A stretch of DNA of 64,000 nt from Paucimonas sp. (GCA_028292545.1 JAQGMC010000118.1:1-64000), one strand, 5' to 3'; positions 37,031 through 47,322 are shown, counted from the stretch's first letter. A program made the numbers and translations. The notes: generated by a model not told the origin, from the letters alone.

Positions 37031-38632
37031 TTACTGTTCCAGCATCGACAAGGCAACTGCCTCCGCCACCCGGATTCCGTCGATAGCTGCCGACATGATG
37101 CCTCCGGCATAGCCAGCACCTTCACCGGCCGGGAACAGTCCACGCACATTCATGCTTTGCAATTGCTCGTTGCGCCTGATCCGGATCGGCGACGAGGTAC
37201 GGGTTTCCACGCCCGTGAGCACCGCATCCTTCATTGCAAAGCCAGCGATCTGGCGGTCGAAGGCGGGCAGCGCTTCGCGGATTGCCTCGATAGCAAAGCC
37301 CGGCAAGGCGCTCGACAAATCGCAGGCCTGCACGCCCGGTTTGTAGGAGGGAACAACGTCGCCCAGGCTGGTTGAAGGGTGCCCGGCCAGGAAATCGCCC
37401 ACCGTTTGCGCCGGCGCGCTGTAGTCGCCGCCACCCAGCTCGAATGCCCGCGCCTCCCATTGGCGCTGGTAAGCAATGCCGGCCAAGGGACCACCGGGAA
37501 AGTCGGCCGGCGTGATGCCGACCACGATGCCGCTGTTGGCATTGCGTTCATTGCGTGAATACTGGCTCATGCCATTGGTGACGACCATGCCTGGCTCCGA
37601 GCTTGCAGCCACTACCGTCCCGCCCGGACACATGCAAAAGCTATACACGGCGCGGCCATTGCTGGCATGGTGAACCAGCTTGTAATCGGCTGCGCCGAGC
37701 ACGGGATGGCCGGCGCTGGGGCCGAAGCGGGCACGGTCGATCAAAGACTGCGGATGTTCGATGCGAAAGCCCAGCGAAAAGGGCTTGGCTTCAATAAACA
37801 CGCCGCGCTCGTGCAGCATGTGGAAAGTGTCGCGCGCGCTGTGGCCAATGGCCAGCACGACATGGTTAGCTTCGATCACTTCACCGCTGGCCAGCGTGAC
37901 AGAGGCCATGCGGCCATCGTGTATGGCGATGTCATCCACGCGGGCATCGAAATGGAATTCGCCACCCAGTTCTTCTATCGTGGCCCGCATCAGCTCCACC
38001 ATTTTTACCAGGCGGAAGGTGCCGATGTGGGGTTTGCTGACATACAGGATCTCGGGCGGCGCGGCGGCCTTCACAAACTCGGTCAGCACCTTGCGCCCGT
38101 AATGGCGCGGATCCTTGATCTGGCTGTACAGCTTGCCGTCGGAAAAAGTGCCGGCCCCGCCCTCGCCGAACTGCACATTCGATTCCGGATGCAATTCCCG
38201 GCGGCGCCACAAATCCCAGGTGTCGCGGGTGCGCTCGCGTACGGCGCGGCCCCGTTCAAGAATGATGGGACGGAAACCCATTTGTGCCAGCAGCAGGCCA
38301 GCGAAAATGCCGCACGGGCCGGTGCCGATCACCACCGGCCGTGATTTCAGCTGTGCCGGTGCCCGGGCCACGAACTTGTACTCGGTGTCGGGCGTGGGCA
38401 TGACGTTGTTGCGGCCCTGCAGCCGCCGCAGCACGCCCGCTTCGTCCCGCACTTCGACGTCGATGCTGTACACCAGCAAGATCCCGGACTTCTTGCGCGC
38501 GTCAAAGCCGCGCCGCGCAACGGTGAAGGAAACCACATCGGTCGCCGGCACGCCCAGGCGCGCAATGACAGCCTCGGCCAGCGCAGCTTCAGCGTGATCC
38601 AGCGGCAGGGAAATTTCCGTTAATCTCAACAT
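37031..38632 (-). CDS. NAD(P)/FAD-dependent oxidoreductase (COG2509-like)
   Basis: VIGTGPCGIFAGLLLAQMGFRPIILERG, GEGGAGTFSDGKLYSQIKDPRHYGRKVL, GEGAGYAGGIMSAAIDGIRVAEAV. Confidence 0.88.
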   Translation of the reverse strand: MLRLTEISLPLDHAEAALAEAVIARLGVPATDVVSFTVARRGFDARKKSGILLVYSIDVEVRDEAGVLRRLQGRNNVMPTPDTEYKFVARAPAQLKSRPVVIGTGPCGIFAGLLLAQMGFRPIILERGRAVRERTRDTWDLWRRRELHPESNVQFGEGGAGTFSDGKLYSQIKDPRHYGRKVLTEFVKAAAPPEILYVSKPHIGTFRLVKMVELMRATIEELGGEFHFDARVDDIAIHDGRMASVTLASGEVIEANHVVLAIGHSARDTFHMLHERGVFIEAKPFSLGFRIEHPQSLIDRARFGPSAGHPVLGAADYKLVHHASNGRAVYSFCMCPGGTVVAASSEPGMVVTNGMSQYSRNERNANSGIVVGITPADFPGGPLAGIAYQRQWEARAFELGGGDYSAPAQTVGDFLAGHPSTSLGDVVPSYKPGVQACDLSSALPGFAIEAIREALPAFDRQIAGFAMKDAVLTGVETRTSSPIRIRRNEQLQSMNVRGLFPAGEGAGYAGGIMSAAIDGIRVAEAVALSMLEQ

Positions 38633-38926
38633 CCTGGAGGGTGGGACTGGTCGGGAAGGGCGGCCATTTTACCTGCTAAACCGTGTCCTCCGGACCAGGC
38701 CGGTGCCGGTCTGCCCTGCTTGCGGGCCACCCCGCAGCATGGCTGCAAGGCTGGCCTGCGGTGATCAGCACTTCCACGAAAGGCGCTGCGCATACTGCCG
38801 CGGCACGCGCACAATGCCCGCTCCACCGCCGGCTTGACTGCCGGATTGAAGGCGCGCACTCACGAAGGGCCAAGCGCGCGTCGGCGCCTTGGCAAATTTT
38901 GCCGTGAGTTGTTACGCTCCTGGCGT

Positions 38927-39241
38927 TTAACTTGCGCGCATGACTGCCAGGCTGGGCAGGGCGAGGACAGAGTCAATTTCATTACCGTCCGCATCCTTCT
39001 CAGCAACCAGGTGAATCCAGCCCAACACTTCATCGATACTGGCCAGCCCGCTTAACAAGGCCGTGCGCGCAGTCTGGTAGACCAGCATTTCTTCTTTCTT
39101 GCTTTCGGTTACCGGCGTGCCGGAATGTTCCAGTTCGAGCAAACGACCTTCGACATCCACCAGGTCTTCAGTCAGCACCTCGCGCAGCGCGTTCATTCCG
39201 GAGACAGCATCATCCGTATCCGTTACGTTTAGGATTCCCAT
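38927..39241 (-). CDS. Hypothetical protein
   Basis: 104-aa ORF with coding-like composition, no recognised family. Confidence 0.5.
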   Translation of the reverse strand: MGILNVTDTDDAVSGMNALREVLTEDLVDVEGRLLELEHSGTPVTESKKEEMLVYQTARTALLSGLASIDEVLGWIHLVAEKDADGNEIDSVLALPSLAVMRAS

Positions 39242-39340
39242 TATTCACCGCGCTTGTATTTGTCACCTATGCTTGACCCTAGGCGCTGGCAAACAATCGT
39301 TCGACCTCCGGACCCCTTGAGTTCTGTCAAAAATGCCGGG

Positions 39341-39712
39341 TCAGCCAGCGTCGTTGGCGGCCACCGGCGCCCGTACTTCGAGTATTTCGTATTCGAGCGC
39401 TTCCTGATAAACCTTGGCATCGCGTTGGGCGAAATGCAGCAGCAATTCGGGCGCTTTTTTGCGCACGATGCGCGGCAGCAGCAGGCCGATCACCACCAGC
39501 GGCAAGCCAGCAAGTGCATAGCCGGCGATAGCCAAGGCTGCGCCTATGCCGAGAATCGGCAGGCAGATCGTTTTGAGCATCAAGCGCGCCTGTATGTATT
39601 TCTGCGCGCGCTCGGGATTGACCACGACACGGTACAGTCCATGCGGCAAGCCGCGCTGGAATTGCGCGTGCGGCACGTCCGCCGTGGCGAATGAAGGGTC
39701 AGGATGGGCCAT
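39341..39712 (-). CDS. Hypothetical membrane protein
   Basis: Hydrophobic stretches MLKTICLPILGIGAALAIAGYALAGLPLVVIGLLLP. Confidence 0.55.
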   Translation of the reverse strand: MAHPDPSFATADVPHAQFQRGLPHGLYRVVVNPERAQKYIQARLMLKTICLPILGIGAALAIAGYALAGLPLVVIGLLLPRIVRKKAPELLLHFAQRDAKVYQEALEYEILEVRAPVAANDAG

Positions 39713-39823
39713 GGCTATCCGGTCAGGTGAAAGCCATGGATGCTAATTACTTTCCGTGTTGCTCACAAGTGCAAGCGCGGACTGACCCGGGCGCTGGCTC
39801 GCAGCGCCCGGGCAGGCAAGCCC

Positions 39824-40288
39824 TTAGCGGGCGATGTTTTTTGCCGTGCGGACTTGGTCGCGCAATGCCTTCACTTGGTCATGATTGCGTTGCACGCCGC
39901 CGAACTGGCGCTCGACAATGCTGCGTATGGCTGGCGGCAAATCTTTGCCGAGCGCATTGCGATAGCTCTTCATTGCGACATCCTCGCCGCGCTCGCATTC
40001 GTTCAGGATTGCTTCATCATCCTGGCCGGTGATGGCAGCCTTGATGTCTACCCAGCGGCGGTGCAGGCTGCTGGATACGCTGGTTGAGGTTTCCGGCTTG
40101 CCGCCCAAGGCAACGACTTGTTCCTGCAATTCACGTGCTGCCTGAGCGCAATGCTGGGCGCGGTCCATGAACAGCGATTTCAGCTTGCTGTCGCTGATGT
40201 CCTGGGCACAGGTCCGAAAGCCTTCCTCACCATCTTTGCTGGTTTCGATCAAGTCATTCAGGGTCGAGATGATGTCGTCATTGTCCAT
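39824..40288 (-). CDS. PA2169/DUF2383-like four-helix-bundle protein
   Basis: IISTLNDLIETSKDGEEGFRTCAQDISDSKLKSLFMDRAQHCAQAARELQEQVVALGG. Confidence 0.85.
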   Translation of the reverse strand: MDNDDIISTLNDLIETSKDGEEGFRTCAQDISDSKLKSLFMDRAQHCAQAARELQEQVVALGGKPETSTSVSSSLHRRWVDIKAAITGQDDEAILNECERGEDVAMKSYRNALGKDLPPAIRSIVERQFGGVQRNHDQVKALRDQVRTAKNIAR

Positions 40289-40499
40289 GTGGTTCTCCAG
40301 TAGTTTGTTTGCCTTGCTGATGCTATTCAGGCAAGGCCTGTGCCAAGCGCGGCCGGAGCGGCGGCTCGCCAATGAAAAATGCCGCGCACAGGACGGTTTA
40401 CGATCCTGTGCGCGGCACAAACTACATTGTCTGGAGTAAGAAATTACAGGTGCTGGCCCTGCCTGCCGGAAAGGGTGGCTAAGGGAGGGTGGCTGGCCC

Positions 40500-42041
40500 T
40501 TACGCGTATTGGTCACGCTTTTCCACCCTGCAGTGCTTGGTCTGCGTGACAGCGCCACTGTCGTCGGCAGTCTGCAGCATCACATCGAAGCCCCACAGGC
40601 GGGCGACATGCTTGAGCACTTCGTCGGCCTGCCCATTGAGCGGCCGGCGCTGGTATTGGGTATGCCGCAGGGTGAGCGAGCGATCACCGTGGGTGTCGAC
40701 AGACCACACCTGGATATTGGGTTCGCGCGTATGAAGGTTGTACTGTGCGGCAAGCTTTTGCCGGATGTCGCGATAGCCATTGTCATCATGGATTGCCGAC
40801 ACGGACAGTTTTTCTTCCTCGTCATCATCCAGCACGGCGAAGAAATGGAAGTCGCGGATCAGCTTGGGCGAAAGGAATTGGGCAATGAAGCTTTCATCCT
40901 TGAAGTTGCGCATCGCAAAGTCCAGCGTCTTTTTCCAGTCTGAACCTGCAATGTCGGGAAACCAGTAACGGTCTTCGTCGGTGGGCTCTTCGCAGATGCG
41001 GCGGATGTCGCGCATCATCGCAAAGCCCAGTGCATACGGATTGATGCCGCTGTAATAACTGCTGTTGATCGGCGGCTGGTACACCACGTTGGTGTGGCTT
41101 TGCAGGAATTCCAGCATGAAGCCTTCACCCACCACACCTTCGTCATACAGCTGGTTGATGATCGTGTAGTGCCAGAACGTGGCCCAGCCTTCGTTCATCA
41201 CCTGCGTCTGGCGCTGCGGATAGAAGTATTGCGAAATCTTGCGCACGATGCGCACCACTTCCCGCTCCCACGGCTCCAGCAGGGGCGCAGATTTCTCAAT
41301 GAAGTACAGCAGGTTCTCCTGCGGCTCGGACGGGAAACGGCGTGGCCCCGGCGGCGAGGCATGCGCCTGCTCGCGCCGCGGTATCGTGCGCCACAAGTCG
41401 TTGACCTGGCTCTGCAGGTATTGCTCGCGCTCACGCTGGCGCAGGTTTTCCTCGTGCATGGAAAGGCGGGCCGGCCGCTTGTAACGGTCGACGCCATAAT
41501 TCTGCAACGCGTGACATGAATCGAGCAGCATCTCGACCGCTTCCACCCCATGGCGCCGCTCGCATTCCGCCAGGTAGTTCTTGGCAAACAGCATGTAATC
41601 AACGATGGCTTCAGCGTCGGTCCAGGTGCGGAACAGGTAATTGCCCTTGAAGAAGGAGTTGTGGCCGTAGGAGGCGTGCGCGATCACCAGTGCCTGCATC
41701 ATCAGGCTGTTTTCTTCCATCAGGTAGGCGATGCAGGGATTGGAATTGATGACAATCTCGTAAGCCAGGCCCATCTGCCCGCGCCGGTAACTCTTTTCTG
41801 TCTGCAGGAAATGCTTGCCGAATGACCAATGGTTATACGAAACCGGCAAGCCGATCGACGCATAAGCGTCCATCATTTGCTCGGCGGTGATGATCTCCAT
41901 CTGGTTGGGATAAGTGTCGAGGCCAAAGTTTTCGGCGACGCGGCGGATTTCCTCATGCGCCTGTTCGATCAGCTCGAACGTCCATTCGGACTGGTCGGGC
42001 AGGCGCCGCGGATTGGCGGCAGTATCCAGGAGTTTGGTCAT
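40500..42041 (-). CDS. SpoVR family protein (YcgB-like)
   Basis: YPNQMEIITAEQMMDAYASIGLPVSYNHWSFGKHFLQTEKSYRRGQMGLAYEIVINSNPCIAYLMEENS. Confidence 0.95.
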   Translation of the reverse strand: MTKLLDTAANPRRLPDQSEWTFELIEQAHEEIRRVAENFGLDTYPNQMEIITAEQMMDAYASIGLPVSYNHWSFGKHFLQTEKSYRRGQMGLAYEIVINSNPCIAYLMEENSLMMQALVIAHASYGHNSFFKGNYLFRTWTDAEAIVDYMLFAKNYLAECERRHGVEAVEMLLDSCHALQNYGVDRYKRPARLSMHEENLRQREREQYLQSQVNDLWRTIPRREQAHASPPGPRRFPSEPQENLLYFIEKSAPLLEPWEREVVRIVRKISQYFYPQRQTQVMNEGWATFWHYTIINQLYDEGVVGEGFMLEFLQSHTNVVYQPPINSSYYSGINPYALGFAMMRDIRRICEEPTDEDRYWFPDIAGSDWKKTLDFAMRNFKDESFIAQFLSPKLIRDFHFFAVLDDDEEEKLSVSAIHDDNGYRDIRQKLAAQYNLHTREPNIQVWSVDTHGDRSLTLRHTQYQRRPLNGQADEVLKHVARLWGFDVMLQTADDSGAVTQTKHCRVEKRDQYA

Positions 42042-42050
42042 GTGCGTGCG

Positions 42051-43316
42051 CTACTTGGGCTGCTTCTTGAACAGTTCGCGGAACACCGGATAGATATCGG
42101 CCGGCGACTCGATTTTCTGCATCGCGAATTGGGGATGCATTTCCGCCACACTCAGGTATTCGTACCAAAGGTTTTGCGGTTCGCCTTCGGTGATTTCTAC
42201 ATAGGCGTAGTACTGCACCTTGGGCACGATGGTTTCCGACAGCAACTGACGGCAAGTGACGGAATCCTTGTCCCAGTTGTCGCCATCGGAAGCTTGCGCG
42301 ACGTAGACGTTCCAGTCGCTGCTGCTGTAGCGCTCGGTCAGTATGTCGTCCAGCATGTGCAGCGCCGAGGAAACGACCGTCCCGCCCGATTCGCGGGAAT
42401 TGAAGAAATCATGCTCGTTGACTTCGGTCGCTGCCGTGTGGTGGCGAATGAAAACGAGCTCGATCTTTTCATAAATGCGGTTCAGGAAAAGGTAGAGCAA
42501 AACAAAGAAGCGCTTGGCGATATCTTTTTTCTGCTGGTCCATCGAGCCTGACACGTCCATCAGGCAAAACATCACGCATTGGCTGGAAGGCTTGGGCACC
42601 TTGATGCGGTTGCTGTAGCGCAGGTCGAAAGGGTCGATGAAGGGAATCGATTTAATGCGGCTCTTCAGCGCATCGACCCGTTCGCGCGCCCTGGCCAGTG
42701 CCGGGTCGCTTGCAGCCAGGATCAGCTGCAATTGTTCCAGTTCCTGTTCCGCCGCTTCCAGTTCCTGTGCGGGGCCGGCGGTGACTGCAATCCGACGCGC
42801 CAGCGCGCCGCGCAGCGAACGCAGCACGTGGATATTGGCCGGCGTGCCCGACACTGTGTAACCGGCGCGCTGCTGCTTGAATTCCACCGTCGACGCCAGC
42901 TGCTTCTTGATCATGTTCGGCAGCTCGAGGTCTTCGAAGAAGTAATTCATGAATTCTTCGCGCGACAGTTCGAACACGAAATCGTCTTCGGTCGTTTCCT
43001 CGCTATTGCCGGCGCCGCCCTTGCCGCGCCCGCCGCCTCCCTGGGGCCGGGCAATCTTGTCGCCCTTGACGAATTCCTTGTTGCCCGGGCTGACCGACTC
43101 CCAGACGCCGCCGTGGGCATGTCCAAAATTTGGCTCGTTCAAGTCACGGGCCGGAATCGAAATCTTTTCGCTGCCGGCGATTTCCGTGATCGAGCGCCCC
43201 TTGGCAGCGCGCTCCACCGCTTTCTTCACCTGCTCCTTATATCGGCGCAGGAAGCGCTCGCGGTTGACTGCAGACTTGTTCTTGCTCTGCAGGCGCCGGT
43301 CGATTAAGTGAGTCAA
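42051..43316 (-). CDS. yeaH: YeaH/DUF444 family protein
   Basis: THLIDRRLQSKNKSAVNRERFLRRYKEQVKKAV, VMFCLMDVSGSMDQQKKDIAKRFF; TTG start at 43316 proposed from YeaH N-terminus. Confidence 0.92.
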   Translation of the reverse strand: MTHLIDRRLQSKNKSAVNRERFLRRYKEQVKKAVERAAKGRSITEIAGSEKISIPARDLNEPNFGHAHGGVWESVSPGNKEFVKGDKIARPQGGGGRGKGGAGNSEETTEDDFVFELSREEFMNYFFEDLELPNMIKKQLASTVEFKQQRAGYTVSGTPANIHVLRSLRGALARRIAVTAGPAQELEAAEQELEQLQLILAASDPALARARERVDALKSRIKSIPFIDPFDLRYSNRIKVPKPSSQCVMFCLMDVSGSMDQQKKDIAKRFFVLLYLFLNRIYEKIELVFIRHHTAATEVNEHDFFNSRESGGTVVSSALHMLDDILTERYSSSDWNVYVAQASDGDNWDKDSVTCRQLLSETIVPKVQYYAYVEITEGEPQNLWYEYLSVAEMHPQFAMQKIESPADIYPVFRELFKKQPK

Positions 43317-43413
43317 TATGTGTCTCCCTTGCTGCAATGTGCGGGGACGGACGCTGCTGCGGCCATCCGCGCATTCCGGCAAGCCTTGCGGCTGCCGGAG
43401 AATCCCTCAAACA

Positions 43414-45336
43414 TTACGACGACTTGCGCACCCGCAGGTACCACTCACACAACAGCCGGACCTGTTTGGCGGTATAGCCCTTGTCGACCATGCGCGCCAC
43501 GAATTCCTTGTGCTTGTTGGCATCTTCGGCGCTGGCTTTGGCATTGAAGGAAATCACCGGCAGCAGTTCCTCCGTGTTCGAAAACATTTTCTTCTCGATC
43601 ACGCTGCGGAATTTTTCGTAGCTGGTCCAGGTCGGGTTCTTGCCATTATTCTGGGCCCGCATCCGCAGCACGAAATTGACGATCTCGTTGCGGAAGTCCT
43701 TGGGGTTGGAAATGCCGGCCGGCTTCTCGATCTTTTCCAGTTCGCTGTTGAGCGCTTCGCGGTTGAAGCTTTCGCCCGTGTCCGGATCGCGGAATTCCTG
43801 GTCCTGGATCCAGAAGTCAGCAAAGCTCACATAGCGGTCAAAGATATTCTGGCCGTATTCAGAATAGCTTTCCAGGTAGGCGGTCTGGATTTCCTTGCCA
43901 ATGAATTCGACGTAGCGCTGCGCCAGGTATTCCTTGATGTAGGCAAGATAGCGTTGCTCAGTCTCGGGCGGGAACTGTTCGCGTGCGACCTGCTGTTCCA
44001 GCACGTACAGCAGGTGCACCGGATTGGCCGCGACTTCGGAACTGTCGAAGTTGAAGACGCGCGACAGGATCTTGAATGCGAAGCGGGTCGACAAGCCATT
44101 CATGCCTTCGTCCACGCCGGCATAGTCGGCGTATTCGGTGCGCGACTTGGCCTTGGGGTCCGTATCCTTCAGGTTTTCGCCGTCATAGACCTGCATCTTG
44201 CTGTAGATGCTGGAATTTTCCGGCTCCTTCAGGCGCGACAGGATCGCGAACTGGGCCATCATTTTCAGCGTGCCGGGGGCGCAGGGCGCACTCGACAGCG
44301 AGGAATGGCGCAGCAGCTTGTCGTATATGTTGATTTCATCGGACACGCGCAGGCAGTACGGCACCTTCACGATGTAAATGCGGTCGAGGAAAGCTTCGTT
44401 GTTCTTGTTGTTGCGGAAGGTTTTCCATTCCGATTCATTCGAGTGCGCCAGGATCACGCCATCGAAGGGAATGGCGCCGAAGCCCTCCGTGCCCTTGTAG
44501 TTGCCTTCCTGGGTCGCAGTCAGCAGCGGGTGCAGCACCTTGATCGGCGCCTTGAACATCTCCACGAATTCCAGCAAGCCCTGGTTGGCCAGGCACAGGC
44601 CACCGGAGAAGCTGTAGGCATCCGGGTCGTCCTGCGAATAGCTTTCCAGCTTGCGGATATCGACCTTGCCCACGAGCGAAGAAATATCCTGGTTGTTTTC
44701 GTCGCCCGGCTCGGTCTTGGCCACCGCAACCTGGCGCAGTACGGATGGATAGCGGCGCACGACGCGGAATTTGTTGATGTCGCCGTTGAACTCATTGAGC
44801 CGCTTGACTGCCCACGGGCTGGGGATGCCACGCAGGTAGCGGCGTGGGATGCCGAAGTCTTCTTCGAGGATCGTTGCGTCTTCAGCCGGGTCGAACAAGC
44901 CCAGCGGCGACTCGTTCACGGGCGAGCCCTTGATCGCATAGAAAGGGATCTCTTCCATCAGCGATTTCAGCTTTTCGGCGATGGAAGATTTGCCGCCGCC
45001 GACCGGTCCCAACAGGTACAGGATCTGCTTGCGTTCTTCCAGGCCTTGGGCCGCATGCCGGAAATAAGACACGACTTGCTCGATGACTTCTTCCATGCCG
45101 TAGAACTCACGGAAGGCGGGATAAATCTTGATGACTTTGTTGGCGAAAATGCGCGACAGGCGCGGGTCATGCCGGGTGTCGAGCAGCTCCGGTTCGCCGA
45201 TGGCCGCCAGCATGCGTTCAGCGGCGGAAACATAGGTCAGCTTGTCGCGTTTGCAGAGTTCCAGGTACTCCTGCAAGGACATTTCCTCCTCGCGGGTTTT
45301 TTCGTAGCGCGAAGCATATTTATCGAAAATTTTCAT
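43414..45336 (-). CDS. yeaG: PrkA family serine protein kinase (YeaG)
   Basis: 640 aa; LLGPVGGGKSSIAEKLKSLMEE, FNGDINKFRVVRRYPSVLRQ; next to YeaH and SpoVR genes. Confidence 0.95.
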   Translation of the reverse strand: MKIFDKYASRYEKTREEEMSLQEYLELCKRDKLTYVSAAERMLAAIGEPELLDTRHDPRLSRIFANKVIKIYPAFREFYGMEEVIEQVVSYFRHAAQGLEERKQILYLLGPVGGGKSSIAEKLKSLMEEIPFYAIKGSPVNESPLGLFDPAEDATILEEDFGIPRRYLRGIPSPWAVKRLNEFNGDINKFRVVRRYPSVLRQVAVAKTEPGDENNQDISSLVGKVDIRKLESYSQDDPDAYSFSGGLCLANQGLLEFVEMFKAPIKVLHPLLTATQEGNYKGTEGFGAIPFDGVILAHSNESEWKTFRNNKNNEAFLDRIYIVKVPYCLRVSDEINIYDKLLRHSSLSSAPCAPGTLKMMAQFAILSRLKEPENSSIYSKMQVYDGENLKDTDPKAKSRTEYADYAGVDEGMNGLSTRFAFKILSRVFNFDSSEVAANPVHLLYVLEQQVAREQFPPETEQRYLAYIKEYLAQRYVEFIGKEIQTAYLESYSEYGQNIFDRYVSFADFWIQDQEFRDPDTGESFNREALNSELEKIEKPAGISNPKDFRNEIVNFVLRMRAQNNGKNPTWTSYEKFRSVIEKKMFSNTEELLPVISFNAKASAEDANKHKEFVARMVDKGYTAKQVRLLCEWYLRVRKSS

Positions 45337-45620
45337 GAGGGCCGGGTCCTTAAAATCCTTCCAGATCAGCTGCTGGATCAGTCGCGGCCCGTGAAGGTCG
45401 CGATTTCATAATACGCCGAAGAAAAACTGCTGAACGGGAAAATTGCTCCCTTCAAACAGATTTCTTCACCACTTGTTGCGCTGACGTAAGTTCAAGATAA
45501 AATCACTGTTTCCAGTACGTCATTTCTTTTGCGATTTCGCAGTGCCGCGCGCACCCTGGCGAGCGTGTTTGCACCGTGATCGCGCATCCCCATTTCCTAT
45601 CTTCCTGAAAGCCCATCGTC

Positions 45621-46115
45621 ATGAGTCGTGCAGCAGCAAAGACAACAAAGCCTGTTGAGATGATCGCCGTGCGCCATTCAAAAGTGCATGGCAACGGTGT
45701 GTTCGCGACCCGCAAAATTGCGGCGGGTACGCGCATCATTGAATACCAGGGCGCGCGCATCACGCAGCGCGAAGCGAACAAGCGCAGCGGCCAGGATCCC
45801 GACAATCCGTTCCACACTTTTTTCTTCAGCCTCGAAAGCGGCAAGCTGATCGATGGCGGCGACCAGGGCAATGACGCACGCTGGATCAACCACAGTTGCG
45901 CCCCGAACTGCGAAGCCCAGGAAGAAGACGGGCACGTGTATATCCACGCCTTGCGCGACCTGCGGCGCGGCGAGGAATTGAACTACGACTATGGATTGAT
46001 TGTGGAAGAGCGGCACACGCCGGCCGTCAAACGGGCTTATGAATGCCGCTGCGGTGCGCCGGAATGCCGGCACACGATGCTGGCGCCCAAGCGCCCGAAG
46101 CGCAAGCAAGCCTGA
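45621..46115 (+). CDS. SET domain-containing putative protein-lysine methyltransferase
   Basis: VRHSKVHGNGVFATRKIAAGTRIIEYQG, WINHSCAPNCEA, RRGEELNYDYG, post-SET YECRCGAPECRHTML. Confidence 0.9.
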   Translation: MSRAAAKTTKPVEMIAVRHSKVHGNGVFATRKIAAGTRIIEYQGARITQREANKRSGQDPDNPFHTFFFSLESGKLIDGGDQGNDARWINHSCAPNCEAQEEDGHVYIHALRDLRRGEELNYDYGLIVEERHTPAVKRAYECRCGAPECRHTMLAPKRPKRKQA

Positions 46116-46184
46116 GGGGCTGCGGCAGCAAGTGGCGCGGCTCGTCATATTCACGAGAAGCATATCTGGTATGGCTAACGCGAA

Positions 46185-46284
46185 TTGGATCGAACAGGTG
46201 CGCCTCCCTATACTTGCACCTGTCTCCTCTATGTCTCCTCCTTTGATATAGATTTAGCCCGCTCCCTGAGCGGGCTTTTTTTTT
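46185..46284 (+). ncRNA. Candidate small regulatory RNA (5' end undetermined)
   Basis: Hairpin ACAGGTGC(46194-46201)/GCACCTGT(46216-46223) with CCTCCC in its loop; CTCCTC at 46224 and CTCCTCCTTT at 46235; then an intrinsic terminator. Confidence 0.5.
46256..46284 (+). terminator. Strong Rho-independent terminator
   Basis: AGCCCGCTC-CCT-GAGCGGGCT followed by a T run. Confidence 0.92.
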
Positions 46285-46405
46285 GCCCCGGCGCCTTGCC
46301 GTGGCCTATCGTTGAGCCGGAGTTCGCATCGTCCGCTTGGGCGGCGCTTGCAAGAGCTTGGCTGCACGGGCACACTGCCGGGCTTGACAACGAACGAAAG
46401 CCCTG

Positions 46406-47287
46406 ATGGCCGGACAACCTGAAATCACCAACCTCGCCCTGTTTTGCGACTTTGAAAACGTGGCGCTCGGCGTGCGCGACGCAAATGTCGCGCAATTCGA
46501 CATCCTGCGCGTGCTCGAACGCCTGCTGCTCAAGGGCAGTATCGTCGTGAAGAAGGCGTATTGCGACTGGGACCGGTTCAAAGAATTCAAGAAGACGATG
46601 CATGAAGCGTCGTTCGAACTGATCGAGATCCCGCACCTGCGCCAGTCGGGCAAGAATTCAGCCGACATCCGGATGGTGGTCGATGCGCTCGACCTCTGCT
46701 ACACCAAGTCGCATGTGGATGCTTTCGTCATCATCAGTGGCGACTCTGACTTTTCGCCGCTGGTTTCCAAGCTGCGCGAGAACAACAAGTATGTGATTGG
46801 CATCGGCGTGCGTAGCTCGACTTCTGACTTGCTGGCGGCAAACTGCGACGAATTCATTTTCTACGACGACCTGGTGCAAGCGCAAAAGCGCAAGCGCCGC
46901 ACGCCGGAAAAGAAAGCGCCGCGCGCCCCCGCGCAGGAGACGAAGGCGCAAGCGGTTGAGCCCAAGGCAGCGGCGCCAAAGCGCGAAGAGCCGCGCGAGG
47001 AAGACAAGCGCGACGACGACAAGCAGCACCTCGCGCAGGAAGGCCTGGACTTGATGATGGAAACGATCGAAGCCTTGATAGAAGAGCGCGGCGAGGAAGA
47101 AAAGCTGTGGGGGTCGATGGTGAAGCAAACCATGAAGCGGCGGCGGCCGGGCTTCAATGAAACCGCTTACGGTTACAGGAGCTTCCGCCAGATGCTGGAG
47201 GATGCGCAGAAACACAACCTGCTCCATATCCAGCGCGACGACAAATCCGGCCAGTACATGGTGCGCCTGCCATCTGGTGAGGAGTAA
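46406..47287 (+). CDS. NYN domain protein with C-terminal OST-HTH/LOTUS domain
   Basis: ALFCDFENVALGVRD...YCDWDRFKEF...KNSADIRMVVDALDLCYTKSHVDAFVIISGDSDFSPLVSKLRE; C-terminal LWGSMVKQTMKRRRPGFNETAYGYRSFRQMLEDAQKHNLLHIQRD. Confidence 0.88.
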   Translation: MAGQPEITNLALFCDFENVALGVRDANVAQFDILRVLERLLLKGSIVVKKAYCDWDRFKEFKKTMHEASFELIEIPHLRQSGKNSADIRMVVDALDLCYTKSHVDAFVIISGDSDFSPLVSKLRENNKYVIGIGVRSSTSDLLAANCDEFIFYDDLVQAQKRKRRTPEKKAPRAPAQETKAQAVEPKAAAPKREEPREEDKRDDDKQHLAQEGLDLMMETIEALIEERGEEEKLWGSMVKQTMKRRRPGFNETAYGYRSFRQMLEDAQKHNLLHIQRDDKSGQYMVRLPSGEE

Positions 47288-47322
47288 GGGCAGGCACTGC
47301 TCGCGCCCAGGTGGGCAGGTGC

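Noticed and set aside
40500-45336. PrkA-YeaH-SpoVR trio as a novel system
   Set aside because: This is a widely conserved, already described gene neighbourhood (yeaG/yeaH/ycgB).
43318-45411. 697-aa plus-strand ORF opposite the PrkA/YeaG gene
   Set aside because: Shadow ORF in high-GC DNA; the minus-strand frame encodes a clear, full-length PrkA.
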